Assembly: GCF_014647375.1 (NCBI RefSeq)
Contig: NZ_BMPB01000002.1
Span: 372,001-436,000 of the forward strand
Reading direction: 5' to 3'
Length of the DNA: 64,000 nucleotides
DNA from: Parabacteroides faecis
Lineage (GTDB): Bacteria; Bacteroidota; Bacteroidia; Bacteroidales; Tannerellaceae
The position numbers and the translations under genes are program-made. The notes under the pieces are model-generated. The model was not told the origin of the DNA and did not search any database. It worked only from the letters and a program-made list of their open reading frames with translations. This document shows, piece by piece, positions 44,689 to 53,744 of the stretch; within the stretch, counting starts at the first letter, position 1, and every line of letters starts with the position of its first letter.

Positions 44689-44754
44689 CTATACATAAAT
44701 GTAAAGCATACTATACGTATAAGTAAGGTTATCTATACAAAAACGTAAGGCAAG
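44689..44754. repeat. Three 22-base direct repeats
   Basis: Units start at 44689, 44711 and 44733, exactly 22 bases apart. Each begins CTATAC and carries GTAAAG or GTAAGG in its second half. They lie in the 150-base gap between the PHP gene and the next ATPase gene, about 70-130 bases before its start. Possible operator for a regulator that binds on one DNA face every two turns. Confidence 0.8.
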
Positions 44755-44820
44755 CTTTCCTTTTATAAAATAGAGGAGAAAAAAGTTTAAAATTCACTAT
44801 GTCAGGAAATAAATATCAGG

Positions 44821-45345
44821 ATGAACACGCTTACATTCCATATCACCGATATTGCCTCGAACAGTGTTCGTGCAGGCGCCACCCGTATTTCGTTGGAAAT
44901 AACGATTCATGAAGACCATACGACTATCCGTATTACGGATAACGGTTGTGGTATGGATGCAGAAACGGTCTCCCGGATAACCAATCCGTTCTATACGACC
45001 CGGACAACCCGGAAAGTAGGACTGGGAATCCCTTTCCTTATTCAGAATGCAGAACAAACCGGCGGTCATGTCAGCATCACATCGGAGCCGGGAAAAGGAA
45101 CGGCGGTAACGGCTTGCTTCATTACTTCTAATATCGACTGTCCGCCTATGGGGGATCTGCCCGGAACGGTTGCTATGCTGATAAGCGGGAATCCGGGGAT
45201 TAATGTCTGTTTTTCTTACAGGAAAGAGGAATTGTTCTTTGAAATAAGTTCGGAGGATTTGCATAGCATCTTTGAAGATATCCCGTTAAGCCATCCGAAA
45301 GTCATACTTGCCATCCGGGAGATGATCGCCGCCAATCTGTCCTGA
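44821..45345 (+). CDS. Histidine-kinase-type ATPase, hydrogenase-associated
   Basis: A 174-residue protein with an N-terminal HATPase_c domain: DIASNSVRAGAT (N box), ITDNGCGMDAETV (G1), KVGLGIPFL (G2) and GKGTAVTA. A separate C-terminal about 50 residues (INVCFSYRKEELFFEISSED) has no known match. It has no dimerisation or sensor domain. Such genes accompany [FeFe]-hydrogenase genes in clostridia and other anaerobes. It probably belongs to the module although a repeat array separates it from the PHP gene. Converges end to end with the transglycosylase gene. Confidence 0.87.
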   Translation: MNTLTFHITDIASNSVRAGATRISLEITIHEDHTTIRITDNGCGMDAETVSRITNPFYTTRTTRKVGLGIPFLIQNAEQTGGHVSITSEPGKGTAVTACFITSNIDCPPMGDLPGTVAMLISGNPGINVCFSYRKEELFFEISSEDLHSIFEDIPLSHPKVILAIREMIAANLS

Positions 45346-46740
45346 TCAACTACGTTTGGTCTTTGTCTTGTAGTATTCGAAACGTTGCATCACTTCACGC
45401 ACATAATTATACGTTTCCGAACCACGCAAATATCCATGCTTGCAGACAGGGTCGTTGTAATATTCGGGATCGCTTTTCAGGCGAACATATTCGGCTACGT
45501 TGTTATCCCAGACTTTCGGGTCTTTCCCGTATTTCTCCGCCAGACGCTGGGCGTCGTAGATATGTCCGATACCGGCATTGTAAGAGGCTAGAGTAAACTT
45601 GATCTTCTCCTGCGGATCGGTTATTTCAGAAAAGCCCTGACGGAATTTGCGCAAGCAATCCACGCCGGTACGGATGCCGACATCCGGGTCTTTCAGTTCG
45701 TGCGGAGTGACGCCGAGTGCCTTGGCTGTATTAGGCATGATCCCCATCAATCCTTCCGCTCCAGCCCATGAAACGACCGATGGGTTGAAATGAGACTCCT
45801 GATAGGAGATAGATGCGATAAGCTGCCAATCCCAGCCGATGTTTTTGGAATGCTTTCTGAACAGCTCGTCGTAGGGAGAAATATGTCCGTTCTTTACCGG
45901 AGGCAGGTCGGCGGTAAGCGGTTGCTTGCCTAGCTCGAAATAACGTTTCACCAATGCCCGGTAGACATGGTTTCCCGATTTGTCGGATGCCCAGGCGTTG
46001 ATCGCTTCTGCCAGTTTCGGACTTGTCTTACGAACCAGCCAGGAAGAACGCTGCATGAAGCTGACTTTCAGTGATACGTTGATGTTCCAGAAATAAGTCT
46101 TGTTCAGACGGGCGATATTATCGTCGCTGATGGTGTAGGGTATTTCGCCCTGCGAAACCATGGCGATCAGGTCTTCGGTTGTTACCGTATCTTTCTTGAT
46201 GTCTTTTATATGGATACCGCCGCCCAGTTCTTTATCCAGGTTTTTAAGCCGTTCGTAATATTTGGTATCCGGCTTTACATACACTTCTTTCCCGATCAGT
46301 TGAGTCACATCTTTAAGGATCGTATCTCCTTTGTTGGCACGCTGAACCAACACCTGGCTGGTCAACTCTTCGCGCCCGCAGTAAAGATAGTTCTCTTTCA
46401 GGTTATTACTCATCTGGATAGGGTAGGCAACAACGTCTGCTTCACCGGCTTCCAGCATCTCGATCAAACGGGTTGCGTTTTCAGCGACTTTGATGTTCAG
46501 CTTCAACCCTTCGGAGCGGGCGAAGTCTTTGATCAGATCGTATTCATACCCCATCGGTTCCATTTTATACTGGAAGTAGGAAGTGGAGCTGTAAAGTGTC
46601 ACGGCCGTGATCTCACCCTCCGCTTTCAGTTGGGGCAGGTCGGTATAGACAAAATCGTCTTCCTTTTGCTCTTGCTTATTGCCGGAACAGCTACTCAAAA
46701 GCAAAGTTAAGCACAAAAGGGAGACGATTTTCCTATACAT
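45346..46740 (-). CDS. Membrane-bound lytic transglycosylase, MltF-like
   Basis: A 464-residue lipoprotein (lipobox LLLSSC). An N-terminal periplasmic solute-binding domain (SBP_bac_3 type, about 40-270, EITAVTLYSSTSYF) is fused to a C-terminal SLT domain with the catalytic Glu in ISYQESHFNP, then SWAGAEGLMGIMP and TLASYNAGIGHI. It cleaves peptidoglycan to anhydromuropeptides. Architecture is that of MltF. It converges directly on the ATPase gene with no intergenic bases. Confidence 0.92.
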   Translation of the reverse strand: MYRKIVSLLCLTLLLSSCSGNKQEQKEDDFVYTDLPQLKAEGEITAVTLYSSTSYFQYKMEPMGYEYDLIKDFARSEGLKLNIKVAENATRLIEMLEAGEADVVAYPIQMSNNLKENYLYCGREELTSQVLVQRANKGDTILKDVTQLIGKEVYVKPDTKYYERLKNLDKELGGGIHIKDIKKDTVTTEDLIAMVSQGEIPYTISDDNIARLNKTYFWNINVSLKVSFMQRSSWLVRKTSPKLAEAINAWASDKSGNHVYRALVKRYFELGKQPLTADLPPVKNGHISPYDELFRKHSKNIGWDWQLIASISYQESHFNPSVVSWAGAEGLMGIMPNTAKALGVTPHELKDPDVGIRTGVDCLRKFRQGFSEITDPQEKIKFTLASYNAGIGHIYDAQRLAEKYGKDPKVWDNNVAEYVRLKSDPEYYNDPVCKHGYLRGSETYNYVREVMQRFEYYKTKTKRS

Positions 46741-46751
46741 TATTATATATG

Positions 46752-48167
46752 TTATTCTTTCTTTTCCAGTAAGACAACATTTTCCACGTGATGTGTATGT
46801 GGGAACATATCTACGGGGCGTACCTTCTTCACATTATACTTCACGCTAAGCAGGCTTAAATCGCGGGCCTGTGTTGCCGGGTTACAACTTACATATACGA
46901 TACGCTTCGGTTCGGCAAAAAGGATGGTGTTGATTACATCATCATGCATTCCGGCACGAGGCGGATCGGTAATAATAACATCCGGACGGCCATGTTGGTT
47001 TATGAAATCTGCCGTAAGGATATCTTTCATGTCACCGGCATAGAATAATGTGTTGTCGATTTTGTTCAGGGCAGAATTGATTTTGGCATCTTCGATAGCT
47101 TCGGGCACGTATTCGATACCGATTACTTTCTTTGCCTGGCGTGAAACGAAGTTGGCGATCGTTCCGGTTCCCGTATAAAGGTCGTACACCATTTCATTGC
47201 CGGTCAGTCCGGCAAACTCGCGGGCTACCTTATATAAGTTGTAAGCCTGTTCACTGTTCGTCTGGTAGAAAGATTTGGGACCCACTTTGAATTGCAGCCC
47301 TTCCATCTCTTCAATGATATGGTCTTTGCCACGGAACACAAGAACATCCTGGTCGGTGATCGTATCGTTGCATTTCTCGTTTATTACATATAATAAAGAG
47401 GTGATCTCCGGAAATTGTTCTGCCACATGCGAGAGCAAGGCTTCGCGGCGTTCCTTATCTTCGTGGAAGAATACGACTACCACCATCAGGTCGCCCGTTG
47501 AAGCGGTACGGATCATCAATGTACGGATAAACCCTTCCTGGTTCCTTAGATCGAAGAAAGGATAGCCTTCGTGTGACAAGCAATACTCTTTGATACAAAG
47601 ACGGATGCGGTTGGAAATATCATTCTGCAACCAGCATTTGTGTATATCCAATACCTTGTCGAACATTCCCGGGATATGGAAACCGACAGCGTTCATACAA
47701 TCGAAAGTGGCTCCTGACTTCACTTCTTCTTCCGTCAGCCATTTCTTATTGGAGAAGGTGAATTCGAGTTTATTCCGGTAGAAGGTGGTACGTTCGGAAC
47801 CTAATATAGGCAAAACCTCTTCCATCTCGATCTTTCCGATGCGGGTAAGGTTGTCTATAACCTGCTTATGTTTGTATCTTAACTGGGCTTCATAGGGGAG
47901 ATGTTGCCATTTGCAACCACCGCATACGCCGAAATGTTCGCAAAACGGAGTGGCTCGTTCTGTAGAGTATTCGTGGAAGTGTACAGCCTTCCCTTCGGCA
48001 TAACTATTCTTTTTACGGGTAAGTTGGATGTCTACTACATCGCCGGGAGCGACAAAAGGAACAAACACTACTTTCTCATTTACACGTGCAATCGCCTTAC
48101 CTTCAGCGGCTACGTCTGTAATTGTTACCTTTTCAAGCAAGGGTAACTGCTTCTTATTTCTTGCCAA
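46752..48167 (-). CDS. rlmD: 23S rRNA (uracil-5-)-methyltransferase, RlmD/RumA family
   Basis: A 471-residue class I methyltransferase. An N-terminal TRAM RNA-binding domain (about 1-65) leads into the 4Fe-4S site (CEHFGVCGGCKWQHL), then FYQTNSEQAYNLY, the SAM motif YDLYTGTGTI, TDPPRAGM and the catalytic Cys in VSCNPAT. It methylates a uridine of 23S rRNA, probably U1939 or U747; which one cannot be decided by eye. It lies 11 bases upstream of the transglycosylase on the minus strand. Confidence 0.9.
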   Translation of the reverse strand: MARNKKQLPLLEKVTITDVAAEGKAIARVNEKVVFVPFVAPGDVVDIQLTRKKNSYAEGKAVHFHEYSTERATPFCEHFGVCGGCKWQHLPYEAQLRYKHKQVIDNLTRIGKIEMEEVLPILGSERTTFYRNKLEFTFSNKKWLTEEEVKSGATFDCMNAVGFHIPGMFDKVLDIHKCWLQNDISNRIRLCIKEYCLSHEGYPFFDLRNQEGFIRTLMIRTASTGDLMVVVVFFHEDKERREALLSHVAEQFPEITSLLYVINEKCNDTITDQDVLVFRGKDHIIEEMEGLQFKVGPKSFYQTNSEQAYNLYKVAREFAGLTGNEMVYDLYTGTGTIANFVSRQAKKVIGIEYVPEAIEDAKINSALNKIDNTLFYAGDMKDILTADFINQHGRPDVIITDPPRAGMHDDVINTILFAEPKRIVYVSCNPATQARDLSLLSVKYNVKKVRPVDMFPHTHHVENVVLLEKKE

Positions 48168-48292
48168 TTTTATCTGTGTTTAAAATTTTCGCCACGCAAA
48201 TGTACATATTTAGCTGATACGAATAGTAAAGAATAGTTCTAAAACATATAAAAATCTTTAACTTTCTGTATCCTGTGTACTTCTAAATAGCA

Positions 48293-48300
48293 TATATTTG
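48293..48300 (+). promoter_or_regulatory. Candidate -7 box for ppdK
   Basis: TATATTTG fits TAnnTTTG, 64 bases before the ppdK ATG. The -33 region shows no clear TTTG. Confidence 0.4.
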
Positions 48301-48363
48301 CAGCATTGCAATGTAGAGATAGCAAAACTGAAATCTAATAAACATATATTTACAGTCTGACAT

Positions 48364-51084
48364 ATGGAAAGAAAAAGAGTCTACACATTCGGAAATGGAA
48401 AAGCCGAAGGTAAAGCAGATATGAGAAATCTGCTGGGTGGTAAAGGTGCAAACCTTGCCGAAATGAATTTAATTGGTGTTCCGGTTCCTCCGGGATTTAC
48501 AATTACAACAGAAGTTTGCTCGGAATATTATGAACTGGGCAAAGACAAAGTGGTAGAATTACTGAAGTCGGACGTTGAAAAAGCTATTGCTAACATAGAA
48601 ACGTTAATGAACTCCAAGTTCGGAGATGTGGAAAACCCGCTGTTGGTTTCTGTCCGTTCCGGAGCACGTGCTTCTATGCCGGGTATGATGGATACCATCC
48701 TGAACCTGGGATTGAACGACGAGGTAGTAGAAGGGTTGACACGTAAAACAGGCAACGCTCGTTTTGCATGGGACTCTTATCGCCGTTTTGTACAAATGTA
48801 TGGTGATGTGGTTCTGGGTATGAAACCGACCAGTAAGGAAGACATCGATCCGTTCGAAGCGATCATCGAAGAGGTGAAAGAAGCCAAAGGGGTGAAGCTG
48901 GACAACGAACTGACTGTCGACGACCTGAAAACATTGGTGACAAAGTTCAAAGCCGCTGTTAAGAAACAAACAGGAAGCGACTTCCCGACTTGTGCCTACG
49001 AACAATTGTGGGGTGCAGTCTGTGCCGTATTCAACTCCTGGATGAACGAACGTGCTATCCTGTACCGCCAGATGGAAGGTATTCCGGCAGAATGGGGAAC
49101 AGCTGTTTCTGTTCAGGCGATGGTATTCGGTAACATGGGTGATACATCTGCTACAGGTGTATGTTTCTCTCGTGACGCCGGTAACGGTGAAGACTTATTC
49201 AACGGTGAATACCTGATCAATGCACAGGGTGAAGACGTTGTTGCCGGTATCCGTACTCCGCAGCAGATCACGAAGATCGGTTCACAGCGCTGGGCTGAAC
49301 GTGCCGGTATTCCGGAAGAAGAAAGAGCTGCTAAATTCCCTTCAATGGAAGAAGCAATGCCGGAAATCTATAAGGAACTGGATGCACTGCAGACAAAACT
49401 GGAAAATCATTACCGCGACATGCAGGATATGGAATTTACCGTACAGGAAGGCAAACTTTGGTTCCTTCAGACACGTAACGGTAAACGTACCGGTTCTGCT
49501 ATGGTGAAGATCGCTATCGATCTGTTGCATCAGGGAATGATCGATGAAAAGACAGCTTTGAAACGCATCGAACCGAATAAACTGGATGAATTGCTTCACC
49601 CGGTATTTAACAAATCAGCTTTGAAGAAAGCGAAAGTATTGGTAAAAGGTTTGCCTGCATCTCCGGGTGCTGCGACAGGCCAGATCGTATTCTTTGCGGA
49701 TGACGCTGCCGAATGGCATGCTGCCGGAAAGAACGTGGTATTGGTTCGTATCGAAACTTCTCCTGAGGACCTGGCTGGTATGGCTGTGGCTGAAGGTATC
49801 CTGACAGCTCGTGGTGGTATGACCTCTCATGCTGCTGTAGTTGCCCGTGGTATGGGTAAATGCTGTGTGTCAGGTGCTGGCGGTTTGAATATCGATTATA
49901 AGAAGAAAACGATAGAGGTAGGAGGTATTACGCTGAAAGAAGGTGACTTCCTGTCTATCAACGGTTCTACCGGTGAAATATTCGAAGGCAAAATTGAAAC
50001 AACTGCAGCTGAACTTTCTGACGATTTCGCAGAACTGATGAAGTTGGCCGACAAATACACCAAATTGCAGGTTCGTACCAATGCAGATACTCCGCATGAT
50101 GCTGAAATTGCCCGTGCATTCGGTGCAAGTGGTATCGGATTATGCCGTACGGAACATATGTTCTTTGAAGGTGAAAAGATCAAAGCCATGCGTGAAATGA
50201 TCCTGGCAGAAGATGCTGAAGGACGTAAGAATGCATTGAAGAAGATCCTGCCTTATCAGCAGGCTGACTTTAAGGGTATTTTCAAAGCTATGCATGATCT
50301 GCCTGTCACTGTTCGTTTGCTCGATCCTCCTTTGCACGAGTTCGTTCCTCACGATCTGAAAGGTCAGGAAGAAATGGCAGAAACAATGGGTATTTCTGTA
50401 AAGGAAATCCAGCAGCGTGTAGAATCGCTTTGCGAACATAACCCGATGTTGGGCCACCGTGGTTGCCGTCTGGGTAATACATATCCTGAAATTACAGAAA
50501 TGCAGACACGCGCTATCTTAGGTGCTGCGCTGGAATTGAAGAAAGAAGGTATCGTAGCTAAACCGGAAATTATGGTTCCTCTGACAGGTATCTTATACGA
50601 ATTCAAAGAACAGGAAAAAGTAATCCGTGATGCCGCAGAAAAGTTATTTGCCGAAGTAGGAGACCGTATCGACTTTAAGGTAGGTACAATGATCGAAATT
50701 CCTCGTGCTGCTTTGACTGCTGATCGTATCGCTTCTTCTGCTGAGTTCTTCTCATTCGGAACAAATGACCTTACTCAGATGACATTCGGCTATTCACGTG
50801 ACGATATTGCCTCTTTCTTACCGATCTATCTGGAAAAGAAGATCCTGAAAGTAGACCCGTTCCAGGTATTAGACCAGAATGGAGTAGGCCAGCTGGTTCG
50901 GATGGCAACAGAAAAAGGACGTGCAATCCGCCCGGATCTGAAATGTGGTATTTGTGGTGAGCATGGCGGTGAACCTTCTTCAGTGAAGTTCTGTCATAAA
51001 GTAGGACTGAATTATGTATCTTGTTCTCCGTTCCGCGTGCCTATCGCTCGTATCGCTGCCGCACAAGCTGCGATCGAAGATTAA
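48364..51084 (+). CDS. ppdK: Pyruvate, phosphate dikinase
   Basis: A 906-residue enzyme interconverting pyruvate + ATP + Pi and phosphoenolpyruvate + AMP + PPi, a glycolytic step in anaerobes. The N-terminal ATP-grasp domain (LLGGKGANLAEM, SVRSGARASMPGMMDT) is followed by the swivelling domain with the phospho-His in GGMTSHAAVVARGMG, and the C-terminal PEP/pyruvate TIM barrel with SFGTNDLTQMTFGYSRDD and CGICGEHGG (catalytic Cys). Length is canonical. It has its own promoter and terminator. Confidence 0.97.
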   Translation: MERKRVYTFGNGKAEGKADMRNLLGGKGANLAEMNLIGVPVPPGFTITTEVCSEYYELGKDKVVELLKSDVEKAIANIETLMNSKFGDVENPLLVSVRSGARASMPGMMDTILNLGLNDEVVEGLTRKTGNARFAWDSYRRFVQMYGDVVLGMKPTSKEDIDPFEAIIEEVKEAKGVKLDNELTVDDLKTLVTKFKAAVKKQTGSDFPTCAYEQLWGAVCAVFNSWMNERAILYRQMEGIPAEWGTAVSVQAMVFGNMGDTSATGVCFSRDAGNGEDLFNGEYLINAQGEDVVAGIRTPQQITKIGSQRWAERAGIPEEERAAKFPSMEEAMPEIYKELDALQTKLENHYRDMQDMEFTVQEGKLWFLQTRNGKRTGSAMVKIAIDLLHQGMIDEKTALKRIEPNKLDELLHPVFNKSALKKAKVLVKGLPASPGAATGQIVFFADDAAEWHAAGKNVVLVRIETSPEDLAGMAVAEGILTARGGMTSHAAVVARGMGKCCVSGAGGLNIDYKKKTIEVGGITLKEGDFLSINGSTGEIFEGKIETTAAELSDDFAELMKLADKYTKLQVRTNADTPHDAEIARAFGASGIGLCRTEHMFFEGEKIKAMREMILAEDAEGRKNALKKILPYQQADFKGIFKAMHDLPVTVRLLDPPLHEFVPHDLKGQEEMAETMGISVKEIQQRVESLCEHNPMLGHRGCRLGNTYPEITEMQTRAILGAALELKKEGIVAKPEIMVPLTGILYEFKEQEKVIRDAAEKLFAEVGDRIDFKVGTMIEIPRAALTADRIASSAEFFSFGTNDLTQMTFGYSRDDIASFLPIYLEKKILKVDPFQVLDQNGVGQLVRMATEKGRAIRPDLKCGICGEHGGEPSSVKFCHKVGLNYVSCSPFRVPIARIAAAQAAIED

Positions 51085-51103
51085 CATAAAATGTAAATAA
51101 AGT

Positions 51104-51142
51104 AATTAAGAAGGGTATTCTTTTGGGATATCCTTCTTAATT
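51104..51142 (+). terminator. Terminator after ppdK
   Basis: aattaagaagggtat pairs with atatccttcttaatt (one G-U pair) over a 9-base loop; the T run beyond is broken (ttcgtttt). Confidence 0.75.
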
Positions 51143-51248
51143 CGTTTTAAAATAGTTCGTATTCTATATCATTTATTTCATTATTCTCAAAATATAATTA
51201 CTTTTGTATTAATGATTTTTTATTATTCATAAATGTAGAAAAATTTAT

Positions 51249-51470
51249 ATGGCACGAAAAGTAAATTATTCAAAAAGGATCGGGAAAATTAAAGCTCAAC
51301 TAGACGAGCTGGTTAATGACATTGAAAATGGTTCTAAAAAAGAAACAGAAGAAGTTGTAGAACAGAAAGTGAAAATTTCTGATATTGATTTCGAAAATGA
51401 AGATGTTGCTACGTTAATGAAAATTCAGACGCGTTTAGTTCGTGCAATTAATCAAAAAATGAAGAATTAA
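51249..51470 (+). CDS. Small charged protein, unknown
   Basis: A 73-residue basic/acidic protein with MARKVNYSKRIGKIKAQLDE at the N-terminus and an acidic stretch (DIENGSKKETEEVVEQKV) in the middle. The C-terminal LMKIQTRLVRAINQKMKN looks helical. No known family, signal or metal motif. It is the first gene of the leftward boundary of the phospho-signalling locus and has a strong terminator. Coding is supported by the clean start and by the terminator, not by homology. Confidence 0.55.
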   Translation: MARKVNYSKRIGKIKAQLDELVNDIENGSKKETEEVVEQKVKISDIDFENEDVATLMKIQTRLVRAINQKMKN

Positions 51471-51500
51471 TCGAATTGAGGTTTTATACCTTAAATGGAG

Positions 51501-51532
51501 AAGGGTGTTCTGTAATGGAATACCCTTTTTTT
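51501..51532 (+). terminator. Terminator after the 73-residue gene
   Basis: aagggtgttc and gaatacccttttttt pair (G-U allowed) over a 7-base loop with a seven-T tail. The stretch 51533-51796 beyond it holds no gene or element I can name. Confidence 0.8.
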
Positions 51533-51796
51533 ATATTAAACAGGTCATGTCTGGTGTCCGGTTGATGCCAAATATTCAATGAGAAGTTTCCAGCTTAGGC
51601 CAGGTATGGGGTGAGCTATTGAAATTTAATAGATAACTTATTTTTATCGAACTTCTTAATATTCAAGAATAAAAGAGGAATTTTATCAGCACGGCTTTCC
51701 CTTTACATTTATATTTCTTTGTAAAATATAGCCGGAATAAAGATAAAATACCGTATATTTGTTACTCGATGAAAATTAAAAAAACAATATCAACGT

Positions 51797-52195
51797 ATGG
51801 AGCGGTATTTAATAATTAAGACGAGGGATGAGTTGTTACGAATAAAGATAGGGCAGATACTCTATTTTGAAGCTGATAGAAATTACACTAAATTACTATT
51901 ATCCAATGGAATCCAGTTTACGTTTGCAATTAATATCGGTAAAATAGAAGAGATATTAGAAAAGCAGGTGGCAGGATGCAACAAGATATTAATGAGAGTT
52001 GGAAAAAGTCATATCATCAATAAAAATCATATTCTGCAGATCAATTTACCTAAGCAAAAACTATTATTGTTGACGGAAGAGGGCAAACCCAGAGAGCTTA
52101 TAATATCTAAAGATCCTTTGAAAGTGCTAAAAGAATCGCTGGAAAAGGAGATGGGCAAACCGGAAGAACCAAAGGAATTAAAAGATGAAAATTAA
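51797..52195 (+). CDS. Stand-alone LytTR DNA-binding protein
   Basis: A 132-residue protein that is a LytTR domain for about 1-105 (ERYLIIKTRDELLRIKIGQI, YFEADRNYTKLLL, MRVGKSHIINKNHILQI) with a charged Glu/Lys/Pro tail. LytTR domains bind pairs of direct repeats spaced about two DNA turns apart. There is no receiver, so activity is not controlled by a partner kinase in the usual way; Ser/Thr phosphorylation by the adjacent system is an attractive but unproven option. The stop overlaps the FHA gene by 11 bases. Confidence 0.9.
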   Translation: MERYLIIKTRDELLRIKIGQILYFEADRNYTKLLLSNGIQFTFAINIGKIEEILEKQVAGCNKILMRVGKSHIINKNHILQINLPKQKLLLLTEEGKPRELIISKDPLKVLKESLEKEMGKPEEPKELKDEN

Positions 52196-52838
52196 AATCG
52201 GTAAAGCTGAAGATAATGATTTTATAGTGAATGATCCTCATGTTAGCAGACACCATGCTTGTCTGATGCGTGAGGATCATGGCTGTTGGTTGTTAGAAGA
52301 TCTCGGCTCTACCAACGGAACTTTTGTTAATGGTTCACAGATCGTCAAAAAACGTGTTACACCGACAGATAAGATCATTTTGGGAACAGGCTATGTCCTG
52401 AATTTGTCTGAAGCGCTGAAGTATAATAATGACTATAGCGAAGAATTTGCCGCTTTAAAGAAAGTGTATGATGATTATGTTCAAGCAAAAGTGAAGATAC
52501 AGTCGGCTAATCAGTTTAAAACCAGATTATTTCAATCCCTTCCTTTTGCTTTACCCGGTATAATAGGTGTTGTGATCGGTTTTTTAGGTAAAGGGAGTCC
52601 TGAGTTTTTAGGGATAAGTCTTTTCATTACAATTTGTGCTCCTACCGTCGGTATTTATATGGGAGCCAAACAGGCATCCAAGACACCTCAACAGTTGCAA
52701 GACATTGCAAATCAATTTAAAATAGACTATGTATGTCCCAAATGCGGTACTTTTTTGGGAGAAATACCTTGGGAATCCCTGAGGAACAGAAAGCAATGCC
52801 CGGTTTCTTCCTGTAAAGCAAAGTGGGTCAGCGAATAA
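52185..52838 (+). CDS. Membrane FHA protein with C-terminal zinc ribbon
   Basis: A 217-residue protein. The FHA phospho-threonine-binding domain covers about 1-75 (GKAEDNDFIVNDPHVSRHHA, DLGSTNGTFVNG). A charged helical linker, two membrane helices (LPFALPGIIGVVIGFLG, SLFITICAPTVGIYMG) and a zinc ribbon (CPKC...CPVSSC) follow. FHA therefore faces the cytoplasm, as does the ribbon if the two helices hairpin. It starts inside the LytTR gene, so the two are coupled. Confidence 0.9.
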   Translation: MKIKIGKAEDNDFIVNDPHVSRHHACLMREDHGCWLLEDLGSTNGTFVNGSQIVKKRVTPTDKIILGTGYVLNLSEALKYNNDYSEEFAALKKVYDDYVQAKVKIQSANQFKTRLFQSLPFALPGIIGVVIGFLGKGSPEFLGISLFITICAPTVGIYMGAKQASKTPQQLQDIANQFKIDYVCPKCGTFLGEIPWESLRNRKQCPVSSCKAKWVSE

Positions 52839-52975
52839 GTTGTTTCGTATCTCAAAAGCGGACAGTTTGTACATAAAACCCAAACCTTTGATTATAAGAG
52901 GAAATTACATGTTAATTTAATCCGTTACTTTTTCTACTTTTGTTTCCAGAAAGAATAATTTTAATTCAAACCAGT

Positions 52976-53218
52976 ATGCAAGAGGAGGAATACACATTCG
53001 TTACACTAGACAGTGACGACTCCGTATTTAGTGATGCGGTAGTAGTAGATGTGGATGGGGAAAACGATTTATCTGGTATCGTTATGATTGATGATGATAA
53101 TATGGATGTTTCAGATTTTATTACATTATCTGATGACACTATAATATTGTCTGACACAGATGTACATGACGCTTTCTCTACTGATATTGACGGAGCTGAT
53201 ATATCGTTCATGTTATGA
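52976..53218 (+). CDS. Short acidic Asp/Ser/Thr-rich protein
   Basis: An 80-residue protein from ATG 52976 (MQEEEYTFVTLDSDDSVF) made of repeated short strands separated by acidic turns: FVTLDSDDS, VVVDVDGEND, IVMIDDDN, FITLSDDT, IILSDTDVHD. It is unusually rich in Asp with Thr/Ser beside acidic residues, the context favoured by FHA-binding phospho-sites and by acidophilic kinases. No signal peptide or known domain. The last 4 bases overlap the next FHA gene (ATGA), so it is firmly part of the operon. Could be an FHA ligand or scaffold (inference). Confidence 0.75.
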   Translation: MQEEEYTFVTLDSDDSVFSDAVVVDVDGENDLSGIVMIDDDNMDVSDFITLSDDTIILSDTDVHDAFSTDIDGADISFML

Positions 53219-53730
53219 TTTCAGTCAAGTGTCCACATTGTCACGTAGGATTAAAGGTAGACGAGGGGAAACTTCCCCTCGATCTCACTTCTTTTAAATG
53301 TCCGAAGTGTAAACAATCGATTCCTGTCTCTTTGCTTCAACTGGGAAAGCAAGGAGCAGATTGTGATCAGGATACAATCCTGGTCCATCCCGTTTCAAAC
53401 AGTACAGGTCAGCTTTTGGTTGTTGGCGATGCCGTTACCCCCGAACAATCTTTTCCCCTCTATGAAGGTATTGCAGTCATCGGTCGAAAATCCAATGCAT
53501 CGAATGCTACTATAGGGATTCTGACGGCCGATAAATCAATGAGCCGGGAACATATACGAATAGAAGTTAAAAAAGACCCAAAAGGAGGGTATAAACATTA
53601 TCTTTCTGACAATAATAGTAAAAACCATACGTTATATAATAGCAATTACCTTGAAAATGGAGAAGTAGTGGTGCTGAAGAATAATGACGAGATCGTTATC
53701 GGGCATACTGTTCTTCGCTTTAATGAATAA
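53215..53730 (+). CDS. FHA protein with N-terminal zinc ribbon
   Basis: A 171-residue soluble protein. An MJ0042-like zinc finger at 1-40 (CPHCHVGLKVDEG, FKCPKCKQSI) precedes an FHA domain at about 75-170 (IGRKSNASNATIGI, SMSREHIRIEV, DNNSKNHTLYN). Key FHA residues Arg, Ser and Asn are in place. It overlaps the acidic-protein gene and lies 14 bases before the phosphatase gene. Probable cytoplasmic reader of kinase-phosphorylated partners. Confidence 0.9.
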   Translation: MISVKCPHCHVGLKVDEGKLPLDLTSFKCPKCKQSIPVSLLQLGKQGADCDQDTILVHPVSNSTGQLLVVGDAVTPEQSFPLYEGIAVIGRKSNASNATIGILTADKSMSREHIRIEVKKDPKGGYKHYLSDNNSKNHTLYNSNYLENGEVVVLKNNDEIVIGHTVLRFNE

Positions 53731-53744
53731 AATCTGTTCGTGCT

